Shown here piece after piece: positions 42,907-50,592 of a DNA stretch of 53,524 nt (positions are counted from its first letter, which is position 1; each line of letters begins with the position of its first letter). Below the pieces are notes generated by a model. That model saw only the letters and a program-made list of their open reading frames with translations. It ran no database searches and was not told where the DNA came from. A program made the position numbers and the translations under genes. The DNA is from Segatella copri (GTDB lineage: Bacteria > Bacteroidota > Bacteroidia > Bacteroidales > Bacteroidaceae): assembly GCF_019127135.1 (NCBI RefSeq), contig NZ_JAHOEA010000027.1, positions 1-53,524 on the forward strand, in the 5' to 3' direction.

Positions 42907-43587
42907 ATGATAAAAGTAGAGAATCTTTGCAAGTCTTTCCGCACAGAAGATGTGGAGACGATTGCTTTAAATAACGTATCTTTCACAGTAGAAGACGGCG
43001 AGTTTGTCGCCATTATGGGACCATCCGGTTGCGGCAAATCCACCTTGCTCAACATCCTCGGTTTGCTCGACAACCCAACTTCTGGAAAATATTTCCTGGG
43101 TAATCACGAGATGGCAAACCTGAAGGAAAAGGAGCGTACGGATGTGAGAAAGGGAGAAATCGGTTTTGTGTTCCAGAGCTTCAACCTGATAGATGAATTG
43201 AATGTAGAGGAGAACATCGAGCTTCCTCTTACCTACCTCAATATTCCGAAGGCGGAGCGCAAGGCAAAGGTGCAGGCGATTATGAAGCGAATGGCCATCA
43301 GCCATCGTGCCAAGCACTTCCCTCACCAGCTTTCGGGTGGTCAGCAACAGCGAGTAGCCATCGCCCGTGCCGTGGTCTTTGGTCCGAAGCTCATCCTTGC
43401 CGATGAGCCTACGGGTAACCTCGATTCCAAGAATGGAGCCGAGGTAATGCATCTGCTTACCGAGCTGAACCACGAGGGCACCACCATCGTCATGGTAACG
43501 CATAATGAGCATGATGCCAAGATAGCCCATCGCACTATCCGCCTGTTTGATGGACAGATTGTGGAGGCGGAGGGCAATCAGCTTTAG
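42907..43587 (+). CDS. ABC transporter ATP-binding protein (LolD/MacB type)
   Basis: This 226-aa ATPase powers the FtsX-type permease encoded just before it. Walker A GPSGCGKST (38-46), Q-loop FVFQSFNLIDEL, signature LSGGQQQR (142-149), Walker B LILADEPTGNLD and the H-loop MVTHNEHDA are all present, so it should be active. The length is usual for the MacB/LolD group. Its stop lies only 8 nt from the stop of the histidine-kinase gene, so the two operons converge without a clear terminator between them. Confidence 0.96.
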   Translation: MIKVENLCKSFRTEDVETIALNNVSFTVEDGEFVAIMGPSGCGKSTLLNILGLLDNPTSGKYFLGNHEMANLKEKERTDVRKGEIGFVFQSFNLIDELNVEENIELPLTYLNIPKAERKAKVQAIMKRMAISHRAKHFPHQLSGGQQQRVAIARAVVFGPKLILADEPTGNLDSKNGAEVMHLLTELNHEGTTIVMVTHNEHDAKIAHRTIRLFDGQIVEAEGNQL

Positions 43588-43595
43588 TGCTTATG

Positions 43596-44786
43596 TTATG
43601 GGATGATGATGCGGAAGGTGGTGATTCCCTGCGCCTTGTCCTGATGGAGCGAGAGGCTGCCGCCGCTTACTCGCATGATTTGGCGGGAGAGGGAGAGACC
43701 GATTCCGCTTCCTTCCGGCTTCGTGGTGAAGAACGGGATGAAAATGTGGGAGGCTACATCTTCGGGGATGAGACCGGCGTTGTTGCTCACGTCGATGATG
43801 ATGGATTCCTGTGCGTTGGCATAGGCTTTGAGACGGATAAATGCCTTCTTGCTTGCCGCGGATTGCAAATCTGCGGAGCGGCATTCCTGCTTGTCTTCTC
43901 TTTCCTTTTCCCTGAAAGCTTCTACGGCATTCTTCAGAAGATTCGTTACCACGTGAGAGAGGAGGCTCTCATCGGCATAAACCAACAAATCCTTGGGAGA
44001 AACTTCTAGCTCTACTTCGTGGTTGCAGAGCAACGCCATTCTTTCCAGGAATGGTTCCACATAGAAGAGAGCAGACTGAGGCTGGGGAACATGGGTGAAA
44101 CGGCGATAGTTGTTGACGAAAGCCAACAGCTCGGTTCCTGTTTTGTGGATGGTTTCCAAGCCTTGCTTCAAGTCTTTATCCTCTGTAACCCGGGTAAGCA
44201 GAGTCTCGCTCAACGAAGTAACCGGCGTGATGGTATTCATGATTTCATGGGTCAGCACACGAATCAGTTTGATCCAAGAATCCACCTCCTGGTTGCTCAG
44301 CTCGTGGCTCACGTCGCTCAGGGCGATGATGCGCACGTGCTTGTCTTTCAGCATGGCTTGCGTCTCATGCTTTGCCAGGTGTTCATCCTTCAGTTTTCCT
44401 TTTACCTGGTTCATGTGGGTAAGCACATCCGTATCGAGCAGCCGGAGGGCTGCCTGGTTGTGCTGCAGGATGTTGTCGTGGCTATCCACCACCAGGATGC
44501 CCGTATCCACCGCATTCAGAATCTGCTCGTAATATTTCTCCCGCTCCATCTGTTCCTCTCTCGTATGTTGCAGGAAGAGCTTGATTCGGTTGAGGGATTG
44601 ATGCAGGATCTTATCTTCCTTAAACCTCTTCTCCGTAGGAAAATTGAAGGAGAAATCCCCATTATCTATCGCATCAAAAAGGAAGGTTACCTTCTTGATA
44701 TTCCGGCGATAGTGGCGGTAGAGGCGAATGTAACCCACTACAGCCACGAGCAAAAGCACGATAATAATCACCTTATTAATATCCAT
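43596..44786 (-). CDS. Membrane histidine kinase, partner of the NtrC-type regulator
   Basis: This 396-aa kinase has one N-terminal membrane span (VIIIVLLLVAVVGYIRLYRH), a HAMP-like linker, a PAS-like domain (YYEQILNAVDTGILVVDSHD), HisKA with the phosphorylated His180 (LTHEIMN), and HATPase boxes N (NLLKNAVEAF), G1 (DVSNNAGLI), F (FIPFFTTKPEG) and G2 (GSGIGLSLSRQ). A segment from about 293 to 313 between N and G1 boxes (ECRSADLQSAASKK) looks like inserted repeat DNA. It follows the regulator gene by 47 nt. No large periplasmic domain is present, so it probably senses a membrane or cytoplasmic signal. Confidence 0.94.
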   Translation of the reverse strand: MDINKVIIIVLLLVAVVGYIRLYRHYRRNIKKVTFLFDAIDNGDFSFNFPTEKRFKEDKILHQSLNRIKLFLQHTREEQMEREKYYEQILNAVDTGILVVDSHDNILQHNQAALRLLDTDVLTHMNQVKGKLKDEHLAKHETQAMLKDKHVRIIALSDVSHELSNQEVDSWIKLIRVLTHEIMNTITPVTSLSETLLTRVTEDKDLKQGLETIHKTGTELLAFVNNYRRFTHVPQPQSALFYVEPFLERMALLCNHEVELEVSPKDLLVYADESLLSHVVTNLLKNAVEAFREKEREDKQECRSADLQSAASKKAFIRLKAYANAQESIIIDVSNNAGLIPEDVASHIFIPFFTTKPEGSGIGLSLSRQIMRVSGGSLSLHQDKAQGITTFRIIIP

Positions 44787-44802
44787 ACCTCAAAAACTAT
44801 AG

Positions 44803-44838
44803 AATTCTTCACTCTTCACTTTTCGTTCTTCACTTAAA
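44803..44838. repeat. TTCACTCTTCAC repeat between regulator and kinase genes
   Basis: TTCACTCTTCACTTTTCGTT CTTCACTTAAATT. Its pieces match those at 39060-39099 but in different order, as if reassembled from the same units. Confidence 0.8.
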
Positions 44839-46198
44839 TTCCGTATCGCTTAATCTTATTATAAAGCGTTTGGCGGGAAATGCCCAGTCTTGCTGCTACC
44901 ACCGACAGGTTTCCCTCACATTCCCTGATGGTTTTCTCTATCATTCGGCTCTCCATCTCGTCGAGCGTCTGAACCTCTTCCAGGGGCTTCTCTCTTTTCT
45001 GCTGGTTTCCGCCGTCAATATCTTCGGCAGAAATCATTCCGCCATCAGATAGAATCACGGCTTTCTCGATGGCGTGCTGAAGTTCACGGATGTTTCCGTA
45101 CCATGGCAAACTGGTAAGTTTTTTCTCAGCCTCTTCCGAAAGACGGAGATTCACCTTATTATATAAATCGCCATATTGACGGAGGAATCTTTCTGCCAGC
45201 GGAACGATGTCTGATTTTCTCTGTCTCAGGGCAGGCAATTCCAGATGGATGGTATTGATGCGATAGAGCAGATCCTCTCTGAATTCGCCATCGTTTACCA
45301 TCTGCTGCAGGTTGCGGTTGGTGGCGCAAACCAGTCGTACGTTGATGGGAATCTGCGTACTTCCGCCCACTCTTACGATGCTTCTGCGTTGCAGGGCGGT
45401 AAGGAGTTTTGCCTGAAGACCGTAGGATAAGTTTCCTATCTCATCCAGGAAGATGGTACTGCCGTCGGCAAGCTCAAACTTGCCCGGTTTATCCACCTTG
45501 GCATCGGTAAAAGCACCCTTCACATGACCGAAGAGTTCGCTCTCGAAAAGGGTTTCCGTAATGGCTCCCATATCCACAGGCAGCATCTTTTTCCCACATC
45601 TTGTGGATAAACGATGTATCTCGTTGGCTAACACCTCTTTACCTGTTCCGTTTTCGCCCGTAATGAGGATGTTTGCATCGGTTGCAGCAACTTTTTCCAC
45701 AATACTTCTCAAATTGTTCATAACTTCGCTATCTCCCCAATACATAGCACTTTGTGCATCTTTTCCACCAGGTTTTCCACCATTCCTGTTAATAACGTTA
45801 TCCACAGCCCTGTTCTTATCCCTAGCCTCTACCAGCGTACGGATCATCTTCTCGTTTTCAAAAGGCTTCACGATGAAGTCAGCGGCACCTTCCTTGATGC
45901 CTGTTACGGCAAGTTGGATGTCGGCATAGGCGGTAAAGAGCACCACCTCGGTTTTCGGGCTGAGGCTCTTGATTTCCCTGAGCCAGTACAATCCCTCGTT
46001 TCCCGAATTGATTCCGCTGGAGAAGTTCATGTCGAGCAGCACCACGTCGGGATGCTCCTCTCTCAGCTTGGCTGGGATGGAGTTAGGGTTGGCGATGGTG
46101 ATGATGCCATCGAATATGGGTTCCAGCAGCATCCTTACCGTAGTAAGAATGTTGCGGTTGTCATCAACAATCAATATCGTTCCTTGTTTCTTAATCAT
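44834..46198 (-). CDS. NtrC-family sigma-54-dependent response regulator
   Basis: This 454-aa activator has a receiver domain with phospho-acceptor D56 (VVLLDMNF) and K111 (VKPFENE), an AAA+ domain with Walker A GENGTGKE (181-188), the sigma-54-contacting loop GAFTDA (228-233; the common form is GAFTGA, and GAFTDA is a known variant), Walker B FLDEIGNL, the R-finger segment FREDLLYRIN, and a Fis-type helix-turn-helix (NLSVVAARLGISRQTLYNKI). It is first in the two-gene unit with the kinase. Its probable binding palindromes lie before the exporter operon and before its own gene. Confidence 0.96.
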   Translation of the reverse strand: MIKKQGTILIVDDNRNILTTVRMLLEPIFDGIITIANPNSIPAKLREEHPDVVLLDMNFSSGINSGNEGLYWLREIKSLSPKTEVVLFTAYADIQLAVTGIKEGAADFIVKPFENEKMIRTLVEARDKNRAVDNVINRNGGKPGGKDAQSAMYWGDSEVMNNLRSIVEKVAATDANILITGENGTGKEVLANEIHRLSTRCGKKMLPVDMGAITETLFESELFGHVKGAFTDAKVDKPGKFELADGSTIFLDEIGNLSYGLQAKLLTALQRRSIVRVGGSTQIPINVRLVCATNRNLQQMVNDGEFREDLLYRINTIHLELPALRQRKSDIVPLAERFLRQYGDLYNKVNLRLSEEAEKKLTSLPWYGNIRELQHAIEKAVILSDGGMISAEDIDGGNQQKREKPLEEVQTLDEMESRMIEKTIRECEGNLSVVAARLGISRQTLYNKIKRYGI

Positions 46199-46202
46199 GG
46201 TG

Positions 46203-46210
46203 CAAAGTTA
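46203..46210 (-). promoter_or_regulatory. -7 box immediately before the regulator start codon
   Basis: TAACTTTG on the minus strand, 4 nt before the ATG, matches TAnnTTTG. Transcription would begin at about the start codon, so the message is predicted to be leaderless. Confidence 0.5.
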
Positions 46211-46238
46211 CGAAATATCATAGAAAAGTGGTAATGAT

Positions 46239-46255
46239 TGTCTAATAATTAGACG
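46239..46255. promoter_or_regulatory. Palindromic binding site upstream of the regulator gene
   Basis: TGTCTAATAATTAGACG repeats the palindrome found before the exporter (37586-37602). It is centred about 40 nt upstream of the -7 box, where a bound activator could block or assist RNA polymerase. Confidence 0.7.
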
Positions 46256-46261
46256 AAAAAA

Positions 46262-46318
46262 TGCCGATAATGGCGCCAAAAGTGGCTTTTCCGGCAGCTT
46301 TTGGCATCCTTATCGGCA
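46262..46318 (-). terminator. Terminator of the TonB-receptor gene
   Basis: TGCCGATAA (46262-46270) pairs with TTATCGGCA (46310-46318), and inside it GCCAAAAG (46275-46282) pairs with CTTTTGGC (46298-46305). On the minus strand the stem is followed by TTTTTTCG. It also insulates the regulator promoter beyond it. Confidence 0.85.
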
Positions 46319-46374
46319 CTTGTTTATTCAAAATTCTGATTCCTGATGAGGAATTGCTTATCCTAAAAGGGGAG

Positions 46375-48579
46375 TTACAGCTCTATCGGAACCACTATCT
46401 TTATGCTGAAGTTGCGGCCCATATTGTAAACGCCTCTTCTGCCTGTAACCTGGTTTACGTCAAGATACTTCAGACGGCTCAGGTGGTTCTGGTAAGCACG
46501 GTTGGTAAGGTTCTCGCCCGAAAGATAGAGCGAGAGAAGGCGCTTGCCATGAAGCTTCACATCGGTACCGGCATACATATTTAATAAGGTGTACGATGAC
46601 GTAGCGGTCTCCGTCTCGTTGGCTGCAAAATAATGGTTCTGGCGGAGATTGCAATCCATCTGTAGCTTTACGAAGAGATGGTCGAAAGTCTTGCCGTCGC
46701 AGACAAACTCATACCTTACATCCGAAACCCAGCGAGGAGCTGGGGTGAATGGCAGATACTTTGATTCGGATGGCTGATGCAACTGAACCGAGTTGACATA
46801 CGAGAAGGTGTTGCCGATATGCAGATGCTCCACAGGGTGGATGTCGATGCTCGCCTCACCACCCAGAATGCGGGCGTCGCCCGAAGTAAACTGATAGGCT
46901 GGCGTGTCGTCGATGAGGACAGGCTGATCGTTCTCATCTGCCAACTTCTCGCTATAGATGTAATGGTTGATGCGATTGGCAAACAGCGAGAGCTCTGCCG
47001 AAATGATAGGCGAAGAATAATCCAGACCAAGGTCGAATTGCCAGCTGTTTTCTGGCTTCAGACTGGTATTTCCCAATTCGTATCGCTGGGTTCCCTCGTG
47101 CACACCATTCGATGATAATTCGCTGATGTTTGGAGCACGGAATCCTCTTGCCAGGTTCAGCTTCAGATTGAAATCAGGCAGGATTTCATAAGCCAATCCG
47201 ATGCTTCCGGTTACTCCTTCAAAGCTGCGCTTAAAGGACTGGAAGCGGAAAGAATCATTCGATTCTGCATCATCCTCTTCTCTCAAAGCCTCGCTGTGCA
47301 GATGGCGATGATCGTATCTGATGCCGCCGCTCAGGTTCAGTTTGCCTATCTCCTTGCTCACCGTGGCAAATACACCATAATCGAAGAGATGATAGGCTGG
47401 AATCAGAAATTCAGAACCTTTATTAACCGACTGCTGCCACATGCCGTTGATGCCCGTAGAGAACTTCCAGCCATTCATTTCCGGCGAGAGATAATGCAGG
47501 TCGTAATTCGTGGTATGGAGCATGAAATCGAGTCCGCATTCCTTTGGATTCTCTTCTTCCTCAAACTCCTGACGGCGGTTCTGCTGATAACCCAGGAGGA
47601 ACTTCAGATTGCCATCGCCCAGGAACCAGGAATTATCAAGTATAGCCTTGTAATGATGAATCTGCTGATAAGGCATCGGTTTGCCGTAACTCTTGGCATC
47701 GTAGCCATCGGGAACTTCCAGTTCGCCCGTTTTCTCATCTCTTTCTCCCTCTACGATGCCCGGAGTGAGATGATAATAATCGAGTGTGAGATGCGAATGT
47801 CCCTGGCGGTAGTTCCAGCCTAGAAGCTGCGAGAATGCCTGCTCTCTGAGTGATGAACCGAATACATAACCATCGTATTTATTCTTGTAGGCATGCGCCA
47901 TCTTTCCGCTGTAGCGGGTGTTCCATACAAATCCGCCCTGGTTGCCGGCAAAGTTGAGCGAATAATCAAAAAGTCCGTTGTTGGTTTGATAACCCGTTGA
48001 GAAATTTGCTCTCATGTCGCCCTTGGCAAGGGTAGGAGCGGAGTGGAAGATGAGGACGCCTGCCATCGCATCCGATCCATACATGAGACTTGCCGGACCT
48101 TTCAGAATCTCTACGGAATGAACCGAAGCGGGGGCGATTTCTATTCCGTGTTCATCGCCCCATTGCTGTCCTTCTTGTCTGATTCCGTCGTTTACCACTA
48201 CCACGCGGTTATAGCCCAGGCCACGGATCACGGGCTTTGAAATTCCGCTTCCCGTGGTAATCTGCGAAACGCCTGGCTGGTGGGCGATGGCGTCGATGAT
48301 GTTGGTAGAAGGTTGCATTTCGAGCTGGCGGGCAGAAACAAAGGAGATAGGTGCGGGCGATTGTTTCAACTTCTGGCTGCCCGTCAATCCTGTTACTACC
48401 ACTTCGTTCAGTTTTACGCTCGATTCCGTCAGCGGCTGGTGTCTGGTAGAATCGTTTGCCTCTTCTTCATGAATGTTTGCTTCCTTCTTATCATGATTTG
48501 CTCTGTTTATAGCCATAGCAGGGGCTGTTGCCGATGAGCACAGACTCATCAGCAATATTGATTTCAATATTGTTCTCAT
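46375..48579 (-). CDS. TonB-dependent outer-membrane receptor, probably for a metal or siderophore
   Basis: This 734-aa receptor has a signal peptide (ILKSILLMSLCSSATAPAMA), a TonB-box-like LNEVVVTGLTGS, a plug (PVIRGLGYNRVVVVNDGIRQ) and a 22-strand-type barrel ending in SIKIVVPIEL. It is not SusC-type: it is shorter, has no carboxypeptidase-D-like domain, and lacks a SusD partner. Histidine-rich segments in exposed loops (HLTLDYYHL, PYQQIHHYKAI, DHRHLHSE) recall ZnuD-type metal receptors. The upstream DUF2946-like protein, 39 nt away, supports a metal role. The metal is not determined. Confidence 0.88.
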   Translation of the reverse strand: MRTILKSILLMSLCSSATAPAMAINRANHDKKEANIHEEEANDSTRHQPLTESSVKLNEVVVTGLTGSQKLKQSPAPISFVSARQLEMQPSTNIIDAIAHQPGVSQITTGSGISKPVIRGLGYNRVVVVNDGIRQEGQQWGDEHGIEIAPASVHSVEILKGPASLMYGSDAMAGVLIFHSAPTLAKGDMRANFSTGYQTNNGLFDYSLNFAGNQGGFVWNTRYSGKMAHAYKNKYDGYVFGSSLREQAFSQLLGWNYRQGHSHLTLDYYHLTPGIVEGERDEKTGELEVPDGYDAKSYGKPMPYQQIHHYKAILDNSWFLGDGNLKFLLGYQQNRRQEFEEEENPKECGLDFMLHTTNYDLHYLSPEMNGWKFSTGINGMWQQSVNKGSEFLIPAYHLFDYGVFATVSKEIGKLNLSGGIRYDHRHLHSEALREEDDAESNDSFRFQSFKRSFEGVTGSIGLAYEILPDFNLKLNLARGFRAPNISELSSNGVHEGTQRYELGNTSLKPENSWQFDLGLDYSSPIISAELSLFANRINHYIYSEKLADENDQPVLIDDTPAYQFTSGDARILGGEASIDIHPVEHLHIGNTFSYVNSVQLHQPSESKYLPFTPAPRWVSDVRYEFVCDGKTFDHLFVKLQMDCNLRQNHYFAANETETATSSYTLLNMYAGTDVKLHGKRLLSLYLSGENLTNRAYQNHLSRLKYLDVNQVTGRRGVYNMGRNFSIKIVVPIEL

Positions 48580-48618
48580 TATGTTATTTGTTACCTTATT
48601 CTGTTAATATTCAATTAT

Positions 48619-48984
48619 TTATAAAAACAGAGAATAAGGTGGAGCACGGGTAGATTTTACCCCCTTCGCCCTGCACAGGCAAGGAGAGCAGAAGGCACGG
48701 CGAGGGGAGAGATGGAGCACGGCGATGGCAACCCAAACCACGAGGGATGGAGCCAGATAAGGAGTGCTTTGCAATTGGCAAAGCACACAGTCGTGCATGG
48801 TATTCTGCAGGGCTGTCAGATGGCTGTCGTGATGAACATGATGGGCACAATCGGCACAATAGAAATCTGCATGAGTTCCCTGCGCTTCACCATGGTGGTG
48901 AAACGTAACGGCCAGCAGCATCGGCAGGTAAACCAATAGCAGCAGCCAGGAAATTCTGATTCTCTTATGCGTTATCCTCTGCAT
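48619..48984 (-). CDS. DUF2946-like His/Cys-rich membrane protein
   Basis: This 121-aa protein has an N-terminal membrane span (ISWLLLLVYLPMLLAVTFHH), then a periplasmic metal-binding-like stretch with HHHG, FYCADCAHHVHHDSH (C43, C46) and HDCVLCQ (C66, C69), a second span (LVVWVAIAVLHL), and the terminal RAPP (113-116) often seen in DUF2946. The gene precedes the TonB receptor by 39 nt and is likely cotranscribed with it. The His/Cys pattern suggests binding of Zn, Cu or a similar metal. The function is unknown. Confidence 0.75.
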   Translation of the reverse strand: MQRITHKRIRISWLLLLVYLPMLLAVTFHHHGEAQGTHADFYCADCAHHVHHDSHLTALQNTMHDCVLCQLQSTPYLAPSLVVWVAIAVLHLSPRRAFCSPCLCRAKGVKSTRAPPYSLFL

Positions 48985-49032
48985 TTATCTATAGTCGATG
49001 ATGATATTTCTAATAATTTGCTTGTCCATACA

Positions 49033-49075
49033 GAAATATTTTAAAGTATACTTTGCAAAAATACGAAAATATTTC
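49033..49075. promoter_or_regulatory. Promoter and candidate operator of the metal-uptake unit
   Basis: A TATTTTTG box on the minus strand (49063-49056) is flanked by two nested palindromes: GAAATATTTT (49033-49042) with AAAATATTTC (49066-49075), and AAAGTATACTTT (49043-49054). This looks like a repressor site over a promoter. The regulator is not in the window. Confidence 0.5.
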
Positions 49076-49142
49076 TAACTATACTTCGAAATAATTCTAA
49101 AAGTTGCTTTATTTAAGGATTTTTTTGCTTTCCTTTGGGAAT
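49076..49142. other. Short AT-rich gap
   Basis: It contains more TATACTTCGAAATAATTC-like sequence but no gene. Confidence 0.4.
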
Positions 49143-49261
49143 ATGGATAAGCGCATCCACTTCCGCTTCTCCCGCAGGGCAAACTTGCAGGAAATCATCA
49201 CGGCGCAGAACGAGATGCCTATTCCATCATAGTCGATTCCTACAATCGGCTGCAAACGTAG
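49143..49261 (+). pseudogene. Small frameshifted reading frame
   Basis: The frame MDKRIHFRFSRRANLQEIIT continues to AQNEM and stops at a TAG (49230-49232). In the frame that begins at 49217, AYSIIVDSYNRLQT continues to a TAG at 49259-49261. Joined by a one-base shift they give a basic helical protein of about 39 residues. Codon choice is GC-rich compared with the surrounding AT-rich DNA. It may be a decayed small DNA-binding gene. I do not recognise a family, and it could also be chance. Confidence 0.3.
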
Positions 49262-49263
49262 AA

Positions 49264-49318
49264 AGTTTCCTTCTAAAAAGGAAAGAAATCAGCAATTATT
49301 TCCTTTTGAAAAGGAAAT
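49264..49318. repeat. Two TTTCCTT hairpins
   Basis: TTTCCTT-CTAAA-AAGGAAA (49266-49284) and a perfect ATTTCCTTTTGAAAAGGAAAT palindrome (about 49298-49318) follow the small frame. Confidence 0.65.
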
Positions 49319-49437
49319 TTATCTGTTTTTTATCTAATCCTTGTGGTTTCAGTTACATGCATAATCGAAGAGAGTATTTAAGTGGAAAAGCAAATGGATA
49401 GGTCTTGTCTTCTAGAGAAAAGGGGATTTTCCTGGAA
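49319..49437. other. Non-coding gap before element 1
   Basis: No gene, promoter or clear repeat is seen apart from short AGGAAA/TTTCC words. Confidence 0.4.
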
Positions 49438-49760
49438 CTGGAACGCTTTCTTTTCTTCTAGAAGGCTTATTATCAGATAGTTAATAAAATTCTAGCGTTC
49501 CAGTTAACCTGCTGAATCTTCCAGATTCCAGTTCTTCCAATTAATTTTAAGAGGGTATGCATCTTTCGCTTGTCCTTTCTCTTTACTTCTTTATATTATA
49601 TAACTTATTGATTATTAATTAATTATATATATAATATATATAAATATATATAAAAAGGAGGGTAGGAGGGATATGCAGAAAAAATAATTGGAAGATTTGG
49701 AATCTGGAAGATTTTCTAATCTGCTTTCTTCTAAAAGGTTTATTATCAAGTGGTTAACGC
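49438..49760. repeat. Palindromic element 1 with AT-rich core
   Basis: Main arms AATCTTCCAGATTCCAG... (49515-49548) and their near complement (49681-49714) surround a pyrimidine tract, an AT-rich core containing TATAACTTATTGATTATTAA (49599-49630, 32 nt) and a purine tract. A smaller hairpin, CTGGAACGCT/AGCGTTCCAG (49438-49447, 49494-49503), lies on the left. A direct repeat CTTTCTTCTA[G/A]AAGG[C/T]TTATTATCA occurs on both sides (about 49446-49475 and 49724-49751). The core is identical to that of element 2, but the arms are unrelated. Confidence 0.8.
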
Positions 49761-49952
49761 AATCATCAATCTTCCGTATAACTTGAAAAAGGGATATATC
49801 TTCCAAAAAGGAGCGTTTTTGAGGGCTATATCTGTTTCATTTTTCTAGCTTTTGTGCTTTCTTTTGGGATAACCATGCTCTCTTGTATGGCTGGGAATGA
49901 ATCTGAAGCAATAAAGAAATCCGGGATTCGGGGTGAAACAAAACTGTTTCTT

Positions 49953-50029
49953 GGGGAAAATGGAAGTTATCTGGAACGGAATCCCCATTTTTTTGTGGAT
50001 TTTTTCCCCACTCATTCCCCATTTTCCCC
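49953..50029. repeat. GGGGAAAATGG/CCATTTTCCCC inverted repeat
   Basis: Perfect 11-bp arms at 49953-49963 and 50019-50029 with a 55-nt loop containing more TTTCCCCA copies. It lies upstream of the sigma-54 promoter of the secreted-protein gene. Confidence 0.6.
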
Positions 50030-50061
50030 ACTCTCTGTTTTTAACACGGAAATGATAAGTA

Positions 50062-50080
50062 GTTGATAATCAGGCGAAGT
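50062..50080. promoter_or_regulatory. TTGATnATCAGGnGAAGT motif near sigma-54 promoter 2
   Basis: GTTGATAATCAGGCGAAGT matches CTTGATTATCAGGAGAAGT at 37633-37651 in 16 of 19 positions. Both lie just upstream of a -24/-12 promoter, 21 and 9 nt from the GG respectively. The palindromic TGATnATCA part suggests a protein site. Confidence 0.55.
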
Positions 50081-50099
50081 AGTCGGCTTGCTCATTTTC

Positions 50100-50115
50100 T
50101 GGCACGCATCTTGTG
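50100..50115 (+). promoter_or_regulatory. Sigma-54 (-24/-12) promoter of the secreted-protein gene
   Basis: TGGCAC-GCATC-TTGTG: GG at 50101-50102, ten bases, GT at 50113-50114. Like the exporter promoter it reads TTGT in the -12 box. The predicted start, near 50125, leaves a leader of about 70 nt. Confidence 0.65.
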
Positions 50116-50196
50116 ATAATGAATAGCGGGTTCGATAACGAATCCACAACGAAAGTAAATAACAATATTAGTAATAACAGTTTAAAAGATAAGATT

Positions 50197-50442
50197 ATGA
50201 AGAAGTTCGTTTTTGCAGCTATCGCAGCTATGGTAATGGTTTCAGTAAGTAATGTTTTTGCTTCTAGCAAAATGATGGGTAATTCTGAAGTAGCTCCAGT
50301 TGATACAGTAGCTCCAGCCGATTCAACAGTAGAAGGCACAGCTATCAGTTCTCAGGCTAGCGTTGAGGATTCTGCCAAGCAGGAGTCTACAGAGCAGACT
50401 GTTGCGGACAAGGCTGTAGAGCAGCAGGCTGTTGCTGAATAG
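50197..50442 (+). CDS. Small secreted acidic protein
   Basis: This 81-aa protein has a clear signal peptide (MKKFVFAAIAAMVMVSVSNV, cleavage near FAS) and a mature part of about 58 residues made of A, V, E, S, T and D (APVDTVAPADSTVEG; EDSAKQESTEQTVADKAVEQ), with no cysteine and no predicted fold. It is probably periplasmic or exported. An upstream in-frame GTG at 50113 overlaps the -12 box and is rejected. Sigma-54 control and the terminator at 50593 make it a separate regulated unit. Function unknown. Confidence 0.75.
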   Translation: MKKFVFAAIAAMVMVSVSNVFASSKMMGNSEVAPVDTVAPADSTVEGTAISSQASVEDSAKQESTEQTVADKAVEQQAVAE

Positions 50443-50592
50443 TCTTAAGAAGGTATTCATTTGCAAAGCGTTATAATAGAGAAAAGCGTATTAGAAGTTT
50501 CATCAAGGTAATAGGTTATATTTAGGTTTACATTGTAATTGCATTTCCTAGAAAAAGAAAGTGTAAAATTTAGGTTCGGTTTATAGAAAAGG

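Noticed and set aside
49143..49261. Programmed frameshift in the small frame
   Set aside because: No slippery heptamer or stimulating structure is visible at the shift point.
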